From IDS-8 sp040902105 (GTDB lineage: Bacteria; Pseudomonadota; Gammaproteobacteria; Steroidobacterales; Woeseiaceae), in assembly GCA_040902105.1 (NCBI GenBank), contig JBBDXW010000025.1, positions 62,001 to 126,000 on the forward strand: 64,000 bases of DNA, written 5' to 3'. Position numbers and translations under genes: made by a program. This document shows, in pieces, positions 27,729 through 36,574 of this stretch (its first letter is position 1; every line of letters begins with the position of its first letter). Under the pieces are notes generated by a model. That model was not told where the DNA came from and did not search any database. It saw nothing but the letters and a program-made list of their open reading frames with translations.

Positions 27729-29573
27729 TTATTTGGAGCCCTGTGGCATGACTGGAGTCAGAATTCCGTCCACCGTCCACGATTCGTTCAGCCAGCTGTC
27801 GCCCTCGATCCGATACAGTGTGATTGCGTCCACGAAACCGCTTTTGTTTGGGCTGAACTCGAATGCACCATGATACCGCACGCGTGGCGCTCTCGGATCC
27901 AGATGAAACATGGAAGGCCGCTCAGTGCTTGTTTCGAGCTCTAGTTCCGAAATAATCGTTGCTGGTACATCTCGAAGTGAAACAGGGGCGTTCGATATTT
28001 CGAGTGGTGCGCTTGCCCCGATTCGCTTGATCAGTACGAGCGGTATAGCTCTCGCTTTGTCACGTCTGAAGTTCCGCTTCGTCCCCTCGAGCTGGAGAGG
28101 CTTTGTCCCAGCATTTGCCGGCTCGATGTACATCTCCGGCGATTCACCGCTTCCGTGGTCACCCAGCACCAGTATCAGGCTGTTGTCATAAATGCCGGCA
28201 TCTTGCAGTTTCTCGAAGAACTCCTGCAGGTACCGCAAATTCGCCTTTGCCTGGAGAACGTAGCTTCTTCGGCTGAACGGAAATACCTGGTTCGTGAAGT
28301 TGAGTTCTTCGTCTACTTCCAGTGGACTGTGCACTCCTGCGAGATGGAAGTATTTGAACACACGTGTGCCCCGATCGATCGGTAGCGCCGACGGCGCCTG
28401 AGCAAGAAACGTGCTGATGGCGAACTGGTTATCGGTGGACACCACCTTCTTTACACCTTCCGGCAGGAAATATGTCGCCGCATAGGTGATGAACCACTTT
28501 TGATCGTTGTAAACGAATCTTTTCAGAAAATGAGGGGCAGCCCGGAAGAACGACAGATCGAGCAAGTGTAACGCCTCCTTGCCCTTTTTCTCGGTGAACG
28601 TTGGTTCGGATACCTCCTGCGCATCAATCTTGGTCAGGTTAGAGGCAATGGCTTCATCGAAATAGATCGACTCATTACCCCAGCCAACCCAGGGGTAAAT
28701 ATCGACAATGAATCCATCGTGTTTCAGCCGCGTCGTTATCCCGTATTCCAGGAATGCCTCGCGCAGAAAGTCCTCGCGGCGTTGTGAGTTGTCATACATT
28801 CTGCCGGTCAAAAGCGCCGGAATGGCAAGCTCTGTATAGTTACTTCCCGCCACCGCATCGCGAAAGTACGTAAATCCGTCAAAGTAGTCACTGTACTCAG
28901 GTTCCTGCGCGATTATTTCCTGGAAGACGTCCGATTGATAAGCATCCAGTACAATCAGTATGACATTGCGCTCCCCGGAGAACGCATATTTTGGGGTGTT
29001 GTCAATTGCGTAGTTGCGCACACTCGGGTCATCTGTTTTCCACTGCGCGGCGACCGCTGACAGTAACAAGAGCGTGCACTGCACCGCCATGACGACCATT
29101 GCAGCCACACGACCTGTTTTGATGAACTTTGCAGGCGCTGCCAGAGCCAGTGCAAACACCAGCACCCAGACGGGACTATCGATCATGCCGTTCGTCCAGA
29201 AAGTATCCCACTGGATACCTCGTCCATCGAAGGTGCCGTATTGCCATACCAGGAGACTGCCTTGCATCCACAGCAACAATCCGAGCCCGAATAAGACGGA
29301 TACAAGGCGGCCGCGTACAACCCTTGGCAGAAGGAATACAAGCGCCACACCACAAACAACGGAAACTAACCAGGCTGGCAGGAATATCAGCAACAGGTCA
29401 TCCAGACGCAGGCTGAATTCGTTGATATTCGAGAAGTACAAGGCCCCGGGGAGATAAAGGAGCACGGAGAACAACGAGAACGCGACGGCGAGCACTACCG
29501 TACTCAGCCGACGATCCGCGCTGTCCGGCGGCACGGCGATAGCACGGTTGGAAGCCTCGACCGTGGAATTCAT
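27729..29573 (-). CDS. Membrane-anchored alkaline-phosphatase-superfamily enzyme (sulfatase/phosphotransferase fold)
   Basis: This is a 614-residue protein with about five N-terminal membrane segments (residues ~20-195) and a periplasmic alkaline-phosphatase-fold domain. The first metal site is NVILIVLDAYQ, a probable Thr or Ser nucleophile lies in GSNYTELAIPALLTG, and the last metal site is LVLGDHGSGE. Relatives transfer phosphoethanolamine or phosphoglycerol or cleave sulfates. The absence of a C-x-P-x-R signature argues against a classical sulfatase. It overlaps the YidC-like gene by four bases (ATGA) and is the last gene of a three-gene operon. It probably decorates a surface polymer; the transferred group is unknown. 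Confidence 0.8.
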   Translation of the reverse strand: MNSTVEASNRAIAVPPDSADRRLSTVVLAVAFSLFSVLLYLPGALYFSNINEFSLRLDDLLLIFLPAWLVSVVCGVALVFLLPRVVRGRLVSVLFGLGLLLWMQGSLLVWQYGTFDGRGIQWDTFWTNGMIDSPVWVLVFALALAAPAKFIKTGRVAAMVVMAVQCTLLLLSAVAAQWKTDDPSVRNYAIDNTPKYAFSGERNVILIVLDAYQSDVFQEIIAQEPEYSDYFDGFTYFRDAVAGSNYTELAIPALLTGRMYDNSQRREDFLREAFLEYGITTRLKHDGFIVDIYPWVGWGNESIYFDEAIASNLTKIDAQEVSEPTFTEKKGKEALHLLDLSFFRAAPHFLKRFVYNDQKWFITYAATYFLPEGVKKVVSTDNQFAISTFLAQAPSALPIDRGTRVFKYFHLAGVHSPLEVDEELNFTNQVFPFSRRSYVLQAKANLRYLQEFFEKLQDAGIYDNSLILVLGDHGSGESPEMYIEPANAGTKPLQLEGTKRNFRRDKARAIPLVLIKRIGASAPLEISNAPVSLRDVPATIISELELETSTERPSMFHLDPRAPRVRYHGAFEFSPNKSGFVDAITLYRIEGDSWLNESWTVDGILTPVMPQGSK

Positions 29574-31060
29574 TGTTTCCGCCTGTTCAGCTCATCAGTC
29601 CCCTCGTTGGCTGGTCTGAACAGCCGCCGCTCTATTGCCTGGATCACGTTGACCGTCAGCCAGTACAAGACGAGCGCCGCAGCAAATGAGTAGAACACCG
29701 CTACGACGAGAAGCGTGATAATGGCGGACATCGCTTTCGAAGCGCGCGATCGCTCTGTGCGACCGTCCGAAGAGCTTAGATTGAAGATTCCCAGCATTAT
29801 GGGCAGGGCATTCAGATGGTTCCCCAGCATTGCAATGGAGACCGGCAGCATCGCCGCCGTATCGGGCAATGACAGATCCTCGATCCAGAGAAAGTTAGCA
29901 CCCGAGAATATGCTCGACACTGTCGTCACATTGAATACCGCCAGCAGGAAAGGAATCTGCACGAAAAGGCCTACGCTCCCTTTCAATCCGCTGAAGGGCG
30001 ATACCCGGTTTTCCTTATAGATTGCCAGAATCCGCTCGCTCTGCTCCGCACCCTTGTAGTTCGCCTTCACCCCTGCGATTGCCGGTTTCATTTTCTCACT
30101 CACCAGCACAAACTCCCGCTGCCGGCGTGCCGACCAGAGGCTTACCGGTAAAGTGATGAGTCGAATCGCCGTCGCGAGCAGAATGACCGCGAAACCCGGG
30201 CCCCAGGCGATTGCCGACAGGGCCACGAAGATACGCTCGATCCATTGACTCAGAATAGCGAGCGGCCGCCAAAGATCAGCGTACATGAGGCCGTTGTATC
30301 CGGCCGCGTCGAGCGTTCGTGTCTCCGTCGGCAGCGCAGAGACTTTCTGCTGCAGAGTTCGGGTCTCATTTGCACCCATTCGACCCAGGTCGAAGCCAAG
30401 CAGCCACGAGGCTCGCGACTCGTCCGAGGTCGAGGAACCTTCTGATCCGCCGTCGGCCTGGACGATGAATGGCCGGGACCCATCGATTACCAGAGTCTTG
30501 TGGCGCGAAGTGAGGGCGAAGTTGTGAGACTCGCCGCCCGTGCTCGCTGCGTGCCATCGACCGTCTTCAACGGCGACGTCCACCCGGTGAAAGCCGTATA
30601 CATAGTCAGCGAGAGAACGCGCTGTATCGTGCCTGGACAGGAGACGTCCGCCTGTTTCTATGCTCAACCAAACGCCCGACATTGCTTGAGCCGACAAATT
30701 CCTGACGGCTATCGTATGAACGAGCGATGCACCGGAAACCCGGTGGTAACTTCGTACAATCTCCAGGGAATGCGCCGCATCGACGGCGCGGAAGCTAACC
30801 TCGCCGTCCTGGCCGTCCGTCCGCTGCCACAGCAGTTCTTCGTTCAGCGAACGGCCGCCGACTGAAGCATTAATTCCCAGTCGTCCGTCCTCCAGGACGG
30901 CAAAAGTCTGCCGTACCTCATGATGACAGACTTCCCATCCGGCAATGGAACCGTCCTGAGAAAACTTCAGCGTTTCCGAACATAGCGCTTGCGCATGTGC
31001 TGTCGTCGCAATTGCGACGAGTACTGCTGCATGCAATAGAAAAAAGCGGAGCAATGTCAC
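29570..31060 (-). CDS. YidC/Oxa1-family insertase paralogue
   Basis: This is a 496-residue protein with a cleavable-type N-terminus (TLLRFFLLHAAVLVAIATTAHA), a periplasmic domain of about 220 residues and a C-terminal Oxa1 domain (WGPGFAVILLATAIRL, FVQIPFLLAVFNV, VLYWLTVNVIQAIERR). I chose the GTG at 31060, which overlaps the stop of the upstream methyltransferase (GTGA). A housekeeping yidC sits by the replication origin genes, and none of those neighbours is here, so this is a locus-specific paralogue. Its charged periplasmic region differs from the usual YidC P1 domain. It may insert or assemble the membrane enzymes of this cluster. The function is inferred from the Oxa1 fold and the context. 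Confidence 0.85.
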   Translation of the reverse strand: MTLLRFFLLHAAVLVAIATTAHAQALCSETLKFSQDGSIAGWEVCHHEVRQTFAVLEDGRLGINASVGGRSLNEELLWQRTDGQDGEVSFRAVDAAHSLEIVRSYHRVSGASLVHTIAVRNLSAQAMSGVWLSIETGGRLLSRHDTARSLADYVYGFHRVDVAVEDGRWHAASTGGESHNFALTSRHKTLVIDGSRPFIVQADGGSEGSSTSDESRASWLLGFDLGRMGANETRTLQQKVSALPTETRTLDAAGYNGLMYADLWRPLAILSQWIERIFVALSAIAWGPGFAVILLATAIRLITLPVSLWSARRQREFVLVSEKMKPAIAGVKANYKGAEQSERILAIYKENRVSPFSGLKGSVGLFVQIPFLLAVFNVTTVSSIFSGANFLWIEDLSLPDTAAMLPVSIAMLGNHLNALPIMLGIFNLSSSDGRTERSRASKAMSAIITLLVVAVFYSFAAALVLYWLTVNVIQAIERRLFRPANEGTDELNRRKQ

Positions 31061-32451
31061 GCTGACATGTCTCGCCTGGTCATCGCATACAGGATGCGAT
31101 GGCTTTCGTTCAGCGGACAACGTTCCCGTATCTCGAAGCAGCGTGAAAATGCCTGTTCGAAGGATCCAACATCGTAATTATCGAACACGTCCCGGCGTGT
31201 GGCCAACATACGCTGTACCTGTGAATCCTCTTTGGGGACGAACTCGATGATCAGCGTCTCGAAAACCCCTGAAAAGAATCCCGCCAACCTGTCCAACGGA
31301 ACATTATTCGTAATACAAAGATGGTGAACCAGCGCCAGTGCAACTGCAGCGGTTCCCCTGGCACGCTCGTGAAAAGACGATCGCTCCTTCAGGTCCCAAC
31401 CCATCGCCGGCGCAGGATTTCCGAGATCGAGCACGAGCGGCAGGATGTTGGCCGAACCCTGTGACTTGATCTCCCGGCAATGGCGCTCGACTGCCATCTC
31501 ATCGATGTCGTGCGCAACTACCTGCCTGCTGCGCGCAGCGACGATACGGCTGAACCGGCCGGTATTCGCGCCCAGATCGTGAACGACGGGGACGTCGCCA
31601 AGGTATGTGTCCGCAAATCGGCCCAGGAGACTCTCCTTATGCCGCATCGCCTCTGCCGAGTAGTTCGTGTCGTCGTAGTACTCTCCCCACTCGGTGGGCA
31701 CATCCTTTGCCGACAGCTTCCCGATGGCGCTCTTCAGACTGGCGATGAGCGCGACCAACATCGTTTTCGACAACCTGGATACCGCAATGGTCTCCCTGGC
31801 CCTGGCGTCATCCTGGTGCTTTCTCTGACTGCGGGCATGCATGTGAATGTGCGCGAAGGTCGAGTACCTGAACCAGGTCGACGCCGGCAACATGTTGCTC
31901 ACGAGATCGAGCGGCAAACCATCCAGGTAGCGAAAGCTCAACTGGCGTAGCCGCAGGTCTCCGGCCGCCATCAGCGTCAAAGGTGCCAGGAAATGCTGGC
32001 AGAACTGACGGTACGCAACCCAGGGCACCCCCTCGACGTAGCGCTCGAACGACAGGCTGTCGATAAAGATTGCATTGCCGCCCCGAAACTGCACGTTGTA
32101 CGCACTCGCATCTTTCAGTGAGAGATCGTGGTCGAGCGCGACTCTTTGAATCTCGAGCGTAAGCAATGCTGCATCTTTAAGCTGCGTAAACGACCATTCG
32201 TACGGATAGGAGACGTACGGAATCTCTTCGGGCATCAGTACGCGATACTTTCCAGGTGCCATGCCTGCATCGTCGACCTCAGCATGTGGAATCAACAGAT
32301 TCCCGGCGATCAAGCGATCGTAAAGACCGGAAGCGACACATGCTTCGTAGTGCGTGGCATACGAATCGTTCACCTGCCGAAGCAGCGTGCCGTCCTTTCG
32401 ATACAAAAAGCCGGCCGGGTCGCGGAAAGAAGCGTCAATCTTATTGTTCAT
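31057..32451 (-). CDS. SAM-dependent methyltransferase, NoeA-like
   Basis: This is a 464-residue cytosolic protein. The C-terminal half has a class I SAM-binding motif (VVHDLGANTGRFSR, then VVAHDID). The N-terminal ~200 residues hold a region reminiscent of a kinase catalytic loop (LKDASAYNVQF followed by IFIDSLSFE). This two-part layout resembles NoeA-type methyltransferases of glycan clusters. It is the first gene of an operon with the YidC-like and phosphatase-fold genes and has a plausible sigma-70 promoter about 130 bases upstream. The substrate is unknown; a glycan or lipid-linked intermediate is likely. Confidence 0.8.
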   Translation of the reverse strand: MNNKIDASFRDPAGFLYRKDGTLLRQVNDSYATHYEACVASGLYDRLIAGNLLIPHAEVDDAGMAPGKYRVLMPEEIPYVSYPYEWSFTQLKDAALLTLEIQRVALDHDLSLKDASAYNVQFRGGNAIFIDSLSFERYVEGVPWVAYRQFCQHFLAPLTLMAAGDLRLRQLSFRYLDGLPLDLVSNMLPASTWFRYSTFAHIHMHARSQRKHQDDARARETIAVSRLSKTMLVALIASLKSAIGKLSAKDVPTEWGEYYDDTNYSAEAMRHKESLLGRFADTYLGDVPVVHDLGANTGRFSRIVAARSRQVVAHDIDEMAVERHCREIKSQGSANILPLVLDLGNPAPAMGWDLKERSSFHERARGTAAVALALVHHLCITNNVPLDRLAGFFSGVFETLIIEFVPKEDSQVQRMLATRRDVFDNYDVGSFEQAFSRCFEIRERCPLNESHRILYAMTRRDMSA

Positions 32452-32825
32452 GTCTGTAACATCTGTCGTTTTGTACCGGATCGCCGGCTTCCCTCAAGCA
32501 TTTGTCGCCTCCCTTCCAAGTCGCCAGGCACCGCGCATGCCATCCCACTGATTTCGTTTTATTTCAAATGCTTATATTACATTCATAACTGGCAAGACAG
32601 CCAAATGTCAAGTTAATCGACGCTTTAGGCCAGCCTTCGGGCGACCGTCGGCGGATTCGACTTCCCGTACCCTTCTGCATGTTGCGTGGCACTCTACCAG
32701 CATAAGTTATGTCGCATCCGCAAACTGCGTAATTGCCCGCACTTTCTGCCTGTGCGACGCATATCGCCTGCGTGTTGAGTCGCTTCAGGATCGGCTATAT
32801 GATGCGGCATTCAGGAGGGATGCTG
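32452..32825. other. Divergent intergenic region
   Basis: This 374-base space lies between the methyltransferase operon (leftward) and the small membrane protein (rightward). It holds the candidate leftward promoter at 32582-32611. The rightward gene has AGGAGGG at its edge. I see no RNA gene. Confidence 0.5.
32582..32611 (-). promoter_or_regulatory. Candidate sigma-70 promoter of the methyltransferase-YidC operon
   Basis: On the minus strand a perfect TTGACA (32606-32611) is followed after 18 bases by TATGAA (32582-32587). The surrounding sequence is A+T-rich and lies about 130 bases before the methyltransferase start. The -10 match is only partial. Confidence 0.45.
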
Positions 32826-33083
32826 ATGCCATGGATTTTCGTGGTGTGTTTCTGCCTTTTCATTGCGGCATTTTGGCCAGCCACCGCGCTTGCGTATATT
32901 GATCCGGGCACCGGAAGTATTCTTATCCAGGGCATTATTGCGGCGATTGCCGCCATTGGTGTCGCGCTGAAACTGTACTGGCATCGATTCATCGCATTCT
33001 TCCGGCGCAAGTCCACGCAGACAGCGCCGCCCGAATCAGTCCAGGAAAAGGCGGGGTCCGGAAAAGGCAGACCTGGACCTTAG
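32826..33083 (+). CDS. Small membrane protein with YIDPGTGS motif
   Basis: This is an 85-residue protein with an N-terminal hydrophobic segment that may be a signal peptide (VVCFCLFIAAFWPATALA). It is followed by YIDPGTGSILIQ, a second hydrophobic helix (IIAAIAAIGVALKLYW) and a basic tail (FFRRKS). Small proteins with this YIDPGTG pattern occur near polysaccharide and sulfatase-type genes. I recognise the pattern but not a function. The start is the ATG at 32826, about seven bases after AGGAGG; an ATG six bases earlier would sit too close to that site. It is divergent from the methyltransferase-YidC operon. Confidence 0.75.
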   Translation: MPWIFVVCFCLFIAAFWPATALAYIDPGTGSILIQGIIAAIAAIGVALKLYWHRFIAFFRRKSTQTAPPESVQEKAGSGKGRPGP

Positions 33084-33173
33084 ACACAGAGCTGATTGCT
33101 GAACAGGTCCTTGAAATCAGCACAAAGCCTCTTGATTGTTTGAGACTTCGTACTAATTTCAGCGGAAGAATCT

Positions 33174-33917
33174 GTGGTGACTCGGAAAATGCATCAACGA
33201 ACCGGGATGACAACCTTGGTTTTCATCCTCTCCATATTCAGCTTCGCAAGGTCCGAAGCGTATCAATTCGTACCCACCGATGCCGAGTGGCAAAGCTGGC
33301 CAGCTCATTGCCAGGCCAAATATGTCTGGACCAACATTGGGAGGGGATCGAAGTTCGCCAATCTCATCGGCGAAACACATAAAACCGAGCTGGCGCAATG
33401 GGAGAACGCCGGCATTCATGGTGTGCACCACTATTGTACGGGCACGATCTATCTCAAAAGGGCGAGGGCCGAAGATGACCCGGACCGCCGTCGCTATACA
33501 CTAAGAAACGCATATAACGAAACACAATACGCATTCAGCAGGTCGGACAAACGCTCCGCACTATTCGCACACTTAGCCACTCAGATGGCGACGATTATGT
33601 ACGAACAGGACGAACTCGATGCCGCACTTCAGATGCTGAGTGATGTAATTGTAGCGCAACCTCAAAATGGTGTCCTTTACTCGGCAATGGCGGTCATGCA
33701 GCGAAAGCTTGGCCGATTGGAGGAGGCAAAAACAACGCTTTTACAGGGCAACGAGGCGCTGGATGGCAAGTCAGCTGAGATTAGTTATAACCTTGGCCTG
33801 ATTTCGATAGAGCTTGGCGAAATTGATAACGCTGTCAGATACGCAGAGTCTGCGTACGAGTTGGGTTTCCCATTGCCAGGCCTTCGAACAAAGCTCGAGA
33901 AGCTCGGTCGTATGTGA
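33174..33917 (+). CDS. Exported TPR-repeat protein
   Basis: This is a 247-residue protein with a signal-like N-terminus (TTLVFILSIFSFARSEA) and about three TPR-like repeats between residues ~110 and 235 (for example AALQMLSDVIVAQPQNGVLY and AEISYNLGLISIELGEIDN). The segment between the signal and the repeats (WPAHCQAKYVWTNIG, HHYCTGTIYLKRA) has two cysteines that could form a disulfide. It is probably periplasmic and acts as a scaffold for protein contacts. The start is a GTG at 33174 with GGAAGA upstream; ATG codons five and eleven codons later are alternatives. It lies 90 bases after the small membrane protein gene. Confidence 0.7.
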   Translation: MVTRKMHQRTGMTTLVFILSIFSFARSEAYQFVPTDAEWQSWPAHCQAKYVWTNIGRGSKFANLIGETHKTELAQWENAGIHGVHHYCTGTIYLKRARAEDDPDRRRYTLRNAYNETQYAFSRSDKRSALFAHLATQMATIMYEQDELDAALQMLSDVIVAQPQNGVLYSAMAVMQRKLGRLEEAKTTLLQGNEALDGKSAEISYNLGLISIELGEIDNAVRYAESAYELGFPLPGLRTKLEKLGRM

Positions 33918-34113
33918 GGTCACTGTCAGTATTTGGGGATTGACACGACACCAATCGTTCACAAGTCTAATGCTCGGCCCCTGTTCGCAAGTGGAACATA
34001 TCCCGCGGTGGCGCGATACAGGGAATCGCTATACGAACGCGCGCCGACACGAAGATAAGCGCAATTTCTAAACGCACCCTGCCTGTGTCGGGTTGCTCTT
34101 CCACTATCCTTGA

Positions 34114-35379
34114 GTGAGTCCATTGCCGCGTCGCAAGCTCTTGTTCGTTGCGTATCACTTTCCCCCGATCCAGGGAAGCACAGGTACTACGCGAACGATG
34201 ACGTTCTCAAAGTACCTGAAGCAATATGATTGGGATGTATGTGTTCTTACTATACAACCATCTGCCTACGAATATACCTCCATCGAAAATGAATCCCTAA
34301 TTCCACCATGGGTAAAGGTTGAAAGAGCATGGGGCCTTGACTCTCGGCGCAGCCTGGCCATTCGAGGTAAATACCTCCGCTTACTAGCCCTGCCTGATCG
34401 CTGGCAGACCTGGATTGCAGGAGGATTTGTTAAGGGCTCTCGAATGATCAAGACATGGAATCCGGACTTGATCATGACGACGTACCCGATTCCGTCCGCA
34501 CACGTAATCGGCTACATGTTGCATCGGAAGTTTGGTTTGCCCTGGGTTGCGGAGTTCAGAGACCCGATGCTTCAACCAAACTACCCAATCAACAAGTGGG
34601 AGCGCAGAGCCTTCGCAAAGGTCGAGCGACTCGTTTTCACCCACGCAGACGAAGTGGTGGTAACCACGGATGGATGTAAACAGATGTACTTGAACCGCTT
34701 CCCAAGCTGGAGTAAATCGAAACTCTCCGTAATTGCAAACGGATATGATCCTGAATCGTTTGCTGAAAGACCGCCGACGTCAGAAGTTACTTCGTCGGAT
34801 CGCTTGGTATTGCTACATAGTGGGCTGCTGTACCCTCACGAACGGGATCCAACGCAATTCTTCAACGCTATGCGTTCACTGAGTCAAAGCGGATTTCTGG
34901 ACAATGGCAAGGTTGAATTTCACTTCAGAGCTAGTGGAAATGAGGAGAGATATCTCCAAATGGTAAAAGAAATGGGACTTGAATCATGGGTTCGCATTCT
35001 TCCTCGAATTCCGTACAAGAAGGCGCTCGAAGAAATGATGGAAGTGGACGCGCTGATGCTTTTTCAGGCGGACAATTGCAACGATCAAATTCCAGCGAAA
35101 ATTTACGAATACATGTTCTGTCGAAAGCCTATTTTAGCCTTCACGGATCCCGAAGGAGAGACCGGCAGGTTACTTAGCAGCGTCGGGGTTCGCAGTATTG
35201 CCAAGCTGGAAGATCGCGTTGCAATCGAGAATGAACTAAGGGTGTTCTTGCATCAACTACAAGCGGGAAAGGCCTTTGTCGTTTCGCAGGAAGCGGCAGG
35301 CCGCTTTTCTCGCAAGACACTGACTGGCGACCTCAGCAATTTACTGAACCGTGTGCTTAGCTCAGCAAGGATTACCTGA
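34114..35379 (+). CDS. Glycosyltransferase family 4
   Basis: This is a GT-B glycosyltransferase of 421 residues with N-terminal LLFVAYHFPPIQGSTGTTR, a central WVAEFRDPM segment and a C-terminal donor-site region (IPAKIYEYMFCRKPILAFTD). It begins with a GTG and has no membrane segment. Its stop codon shares a base with the start of the ATP-grasp gene (TGATG), so the pair is translationally coupled. Base composition is visibly A+T-richer than the XrtA core, which suggests separate acquisition. Its sugar is unknown. Confidence 0.85.
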   Translation: MSPLPRRKLLFVAYHFPPIQGSTGTTRTMTFSKYLKQYDWDVCVLTIQPSAYEYTSIENESLIPPWVKVERAWGLDSRRSLAIRGKYLRLLALPDRWQTWIAGGFVKGSRMIKTWNPDLIMTTYPIPSAHVIGYMLHRKFGLPWVAEFRDPMLQPNYPINKWERRAFAKVERLVFTHADEVVVTTDGCKQMYLNRFPSWSKSKLSVIANGYDPESFAERPPTSEVTSSDRLVLLHSGLLYPHERDPTQFFNAMRSLSQSGFLDNGKVEFHFRASGNEERYLQMVKEMGLESWVRILPRIPYKKALEEMMEVDALMLFQADNCNDQIPAKIYEYMFCRKPILAFTDPEGETGRLLSSVGVRSIAKLEDRVAIENELRVFLHQLQAGKAFVVSQEAAGRFSRKTLTGDLSNLLNRVLSSARIT

Positions 35380-36551
35380 TGGCTAATCCAATTGCGGTGG
35401 TCGTGGGTCTATGCGCGCACGGCCTGGCGATAGCTCGGTCACTGTCCAGGGCCGGAGTTCACGTTGTGGCGATAGAAGCCAACAGATCACTTCCGGGCAT
35501 CAAGACCTGTACTGCGGAAGTGAAATTTGTGGACGACATAAACGGCGCCGGCCTGGTGTCTGCCTTGATCTCTTTGGCGGCCACCATCTCGGCGACGACT
35601 GTGCCAATACTGTTCCTTACCAACGACACGATGGTTGAAACGGTCGGAAGATCCCACGAAAAGCTGAGCGGCCTCTTCCGAATAAGTTGGGGATCTTCCC
35701 GAGCTGATCTGTTGCCCCTGCTGCGTAAGAAACACGTTTATCAGAGATGCGTGGATGTCGGCCTGCTCCATCCGAGGTCCAAGCTCGTTAGTAATGGCAA
35801 CGATTTAACTATGCACGAGCTGGATTTGAGATTTCCGCTCATCTTCAAACCTGACAAGCCAGTCTCTGATTACAAGACACTGGTCGTAGGGAACACAGAA
35901 CAGCTCAAAGATTCATGGAAAACAATCCAAAACTGTCTACCTGCTATCGCGCAGGAGTTTATTCCCGGGGATGACTCCAAACTACTTTTCGCGGCGCTTT
36001 ACCTCGACCACGGCAAAGTCATCGCTCGCTTTGAGGGCAGAAAACTTAGGTCGCGCCCAATGGGACATACTACTGTCGCAATCGGTGAAACGAACGATAA
36101 AACTCATCAAATGGCAAGGCAGTTCTTTTCCGGGCTCGAGTTTTCAGGGCCAGTATCACTGGAAATAAAAGAAGACCCCACGGGCGATCTCTGGGTAATA
36201 GAGCCAACAGTCGGGCGCTCAGATTTCTGGGTGGGCCTGTGCATAAACGATGGTATCGACTTTCCATTAATTGAATACTGTCAAGAAAGTTGCAGAAAAA
36301 TAGAAGTCCCGAAGCAGCAAAATCGAACTTTGTGGATCAATGAAGAAAGGGATCCTGCTGTTTTGACTTGGCTAATGTTTCGGTACCCCCGCTACCTGCT
36401 TCATAAGCGTACAGTCGGGGTCTACATGCGCGCTGGAGATTTCCGGCCGTTCGTCAAATGGGCGGTCAATTCCGTGACACTTCTACCGGAAAGGTTTTTG
36501 AGAAAACTTATGAAGACATTTCGACCGAACGTCGGATATCGGAATAGATGA
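35379..36551 (+). CDS. ATP-grasp ligase
   Basis: This is a 390-residue ATP-grasp enzyme. The N-terminus has a Rossmann-like strand and glycine loop (AVVVGLCAHGLAIARSL). The central ATP-binding domain has the lysine in LIFKPDKP and the hinge segment IAQEFIPGDD. The metal-binding strand reads LWVIEPTVGRSDFWVG. Such enzymes join a carboxylate to an amine or similar nucleophile. In glycan clusters they may amidate uronic acids or add amino acids to sugars. It is coupled to the upstream GT4, so the substrate is probably the glycan that enzyme builds. The conserved ATP-grasp E-x-N is E-P-T here, a variant I believe is normal for this subgroup. Confidence 0.8.
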   Translation: MANPIAVVVGLCAHGLAIARSLSRAGVHVVAIEANRSLPGIKTCTAEVKFVDDINGAGLVSALISLAATISATTVPILFLTNDTMVETVGRSHEKLSGLFRISWGSSRADLLPLLRKKHVYQRCVDVGLLHPRSKLVSNGNDLTMHELDLRFPLIFKPDKPVSDYKTLVVGNTEQLKDSWKTIQNCLPAIAQEFIPGDDSKLLFAALYLDHGKVIARFEGRKLRSRPMGHTTVAIGETNDKTHQMARQFFSGLEFSGPVSLEIKEDPTGDLWVIEPTVGRSDFWVGLCINDGIDFPLIEYCQESCRKIEVPKQQNRTLWINEERDPAVLTWLMFRYPRYLLHKRTVGVYMRAGDFRPFVKWAVNSVTLLPERFLRKLMKTFRPNVGYRNR

Positions 36552-36574
36552 CACACAGTTGAGCACGCGACGCA

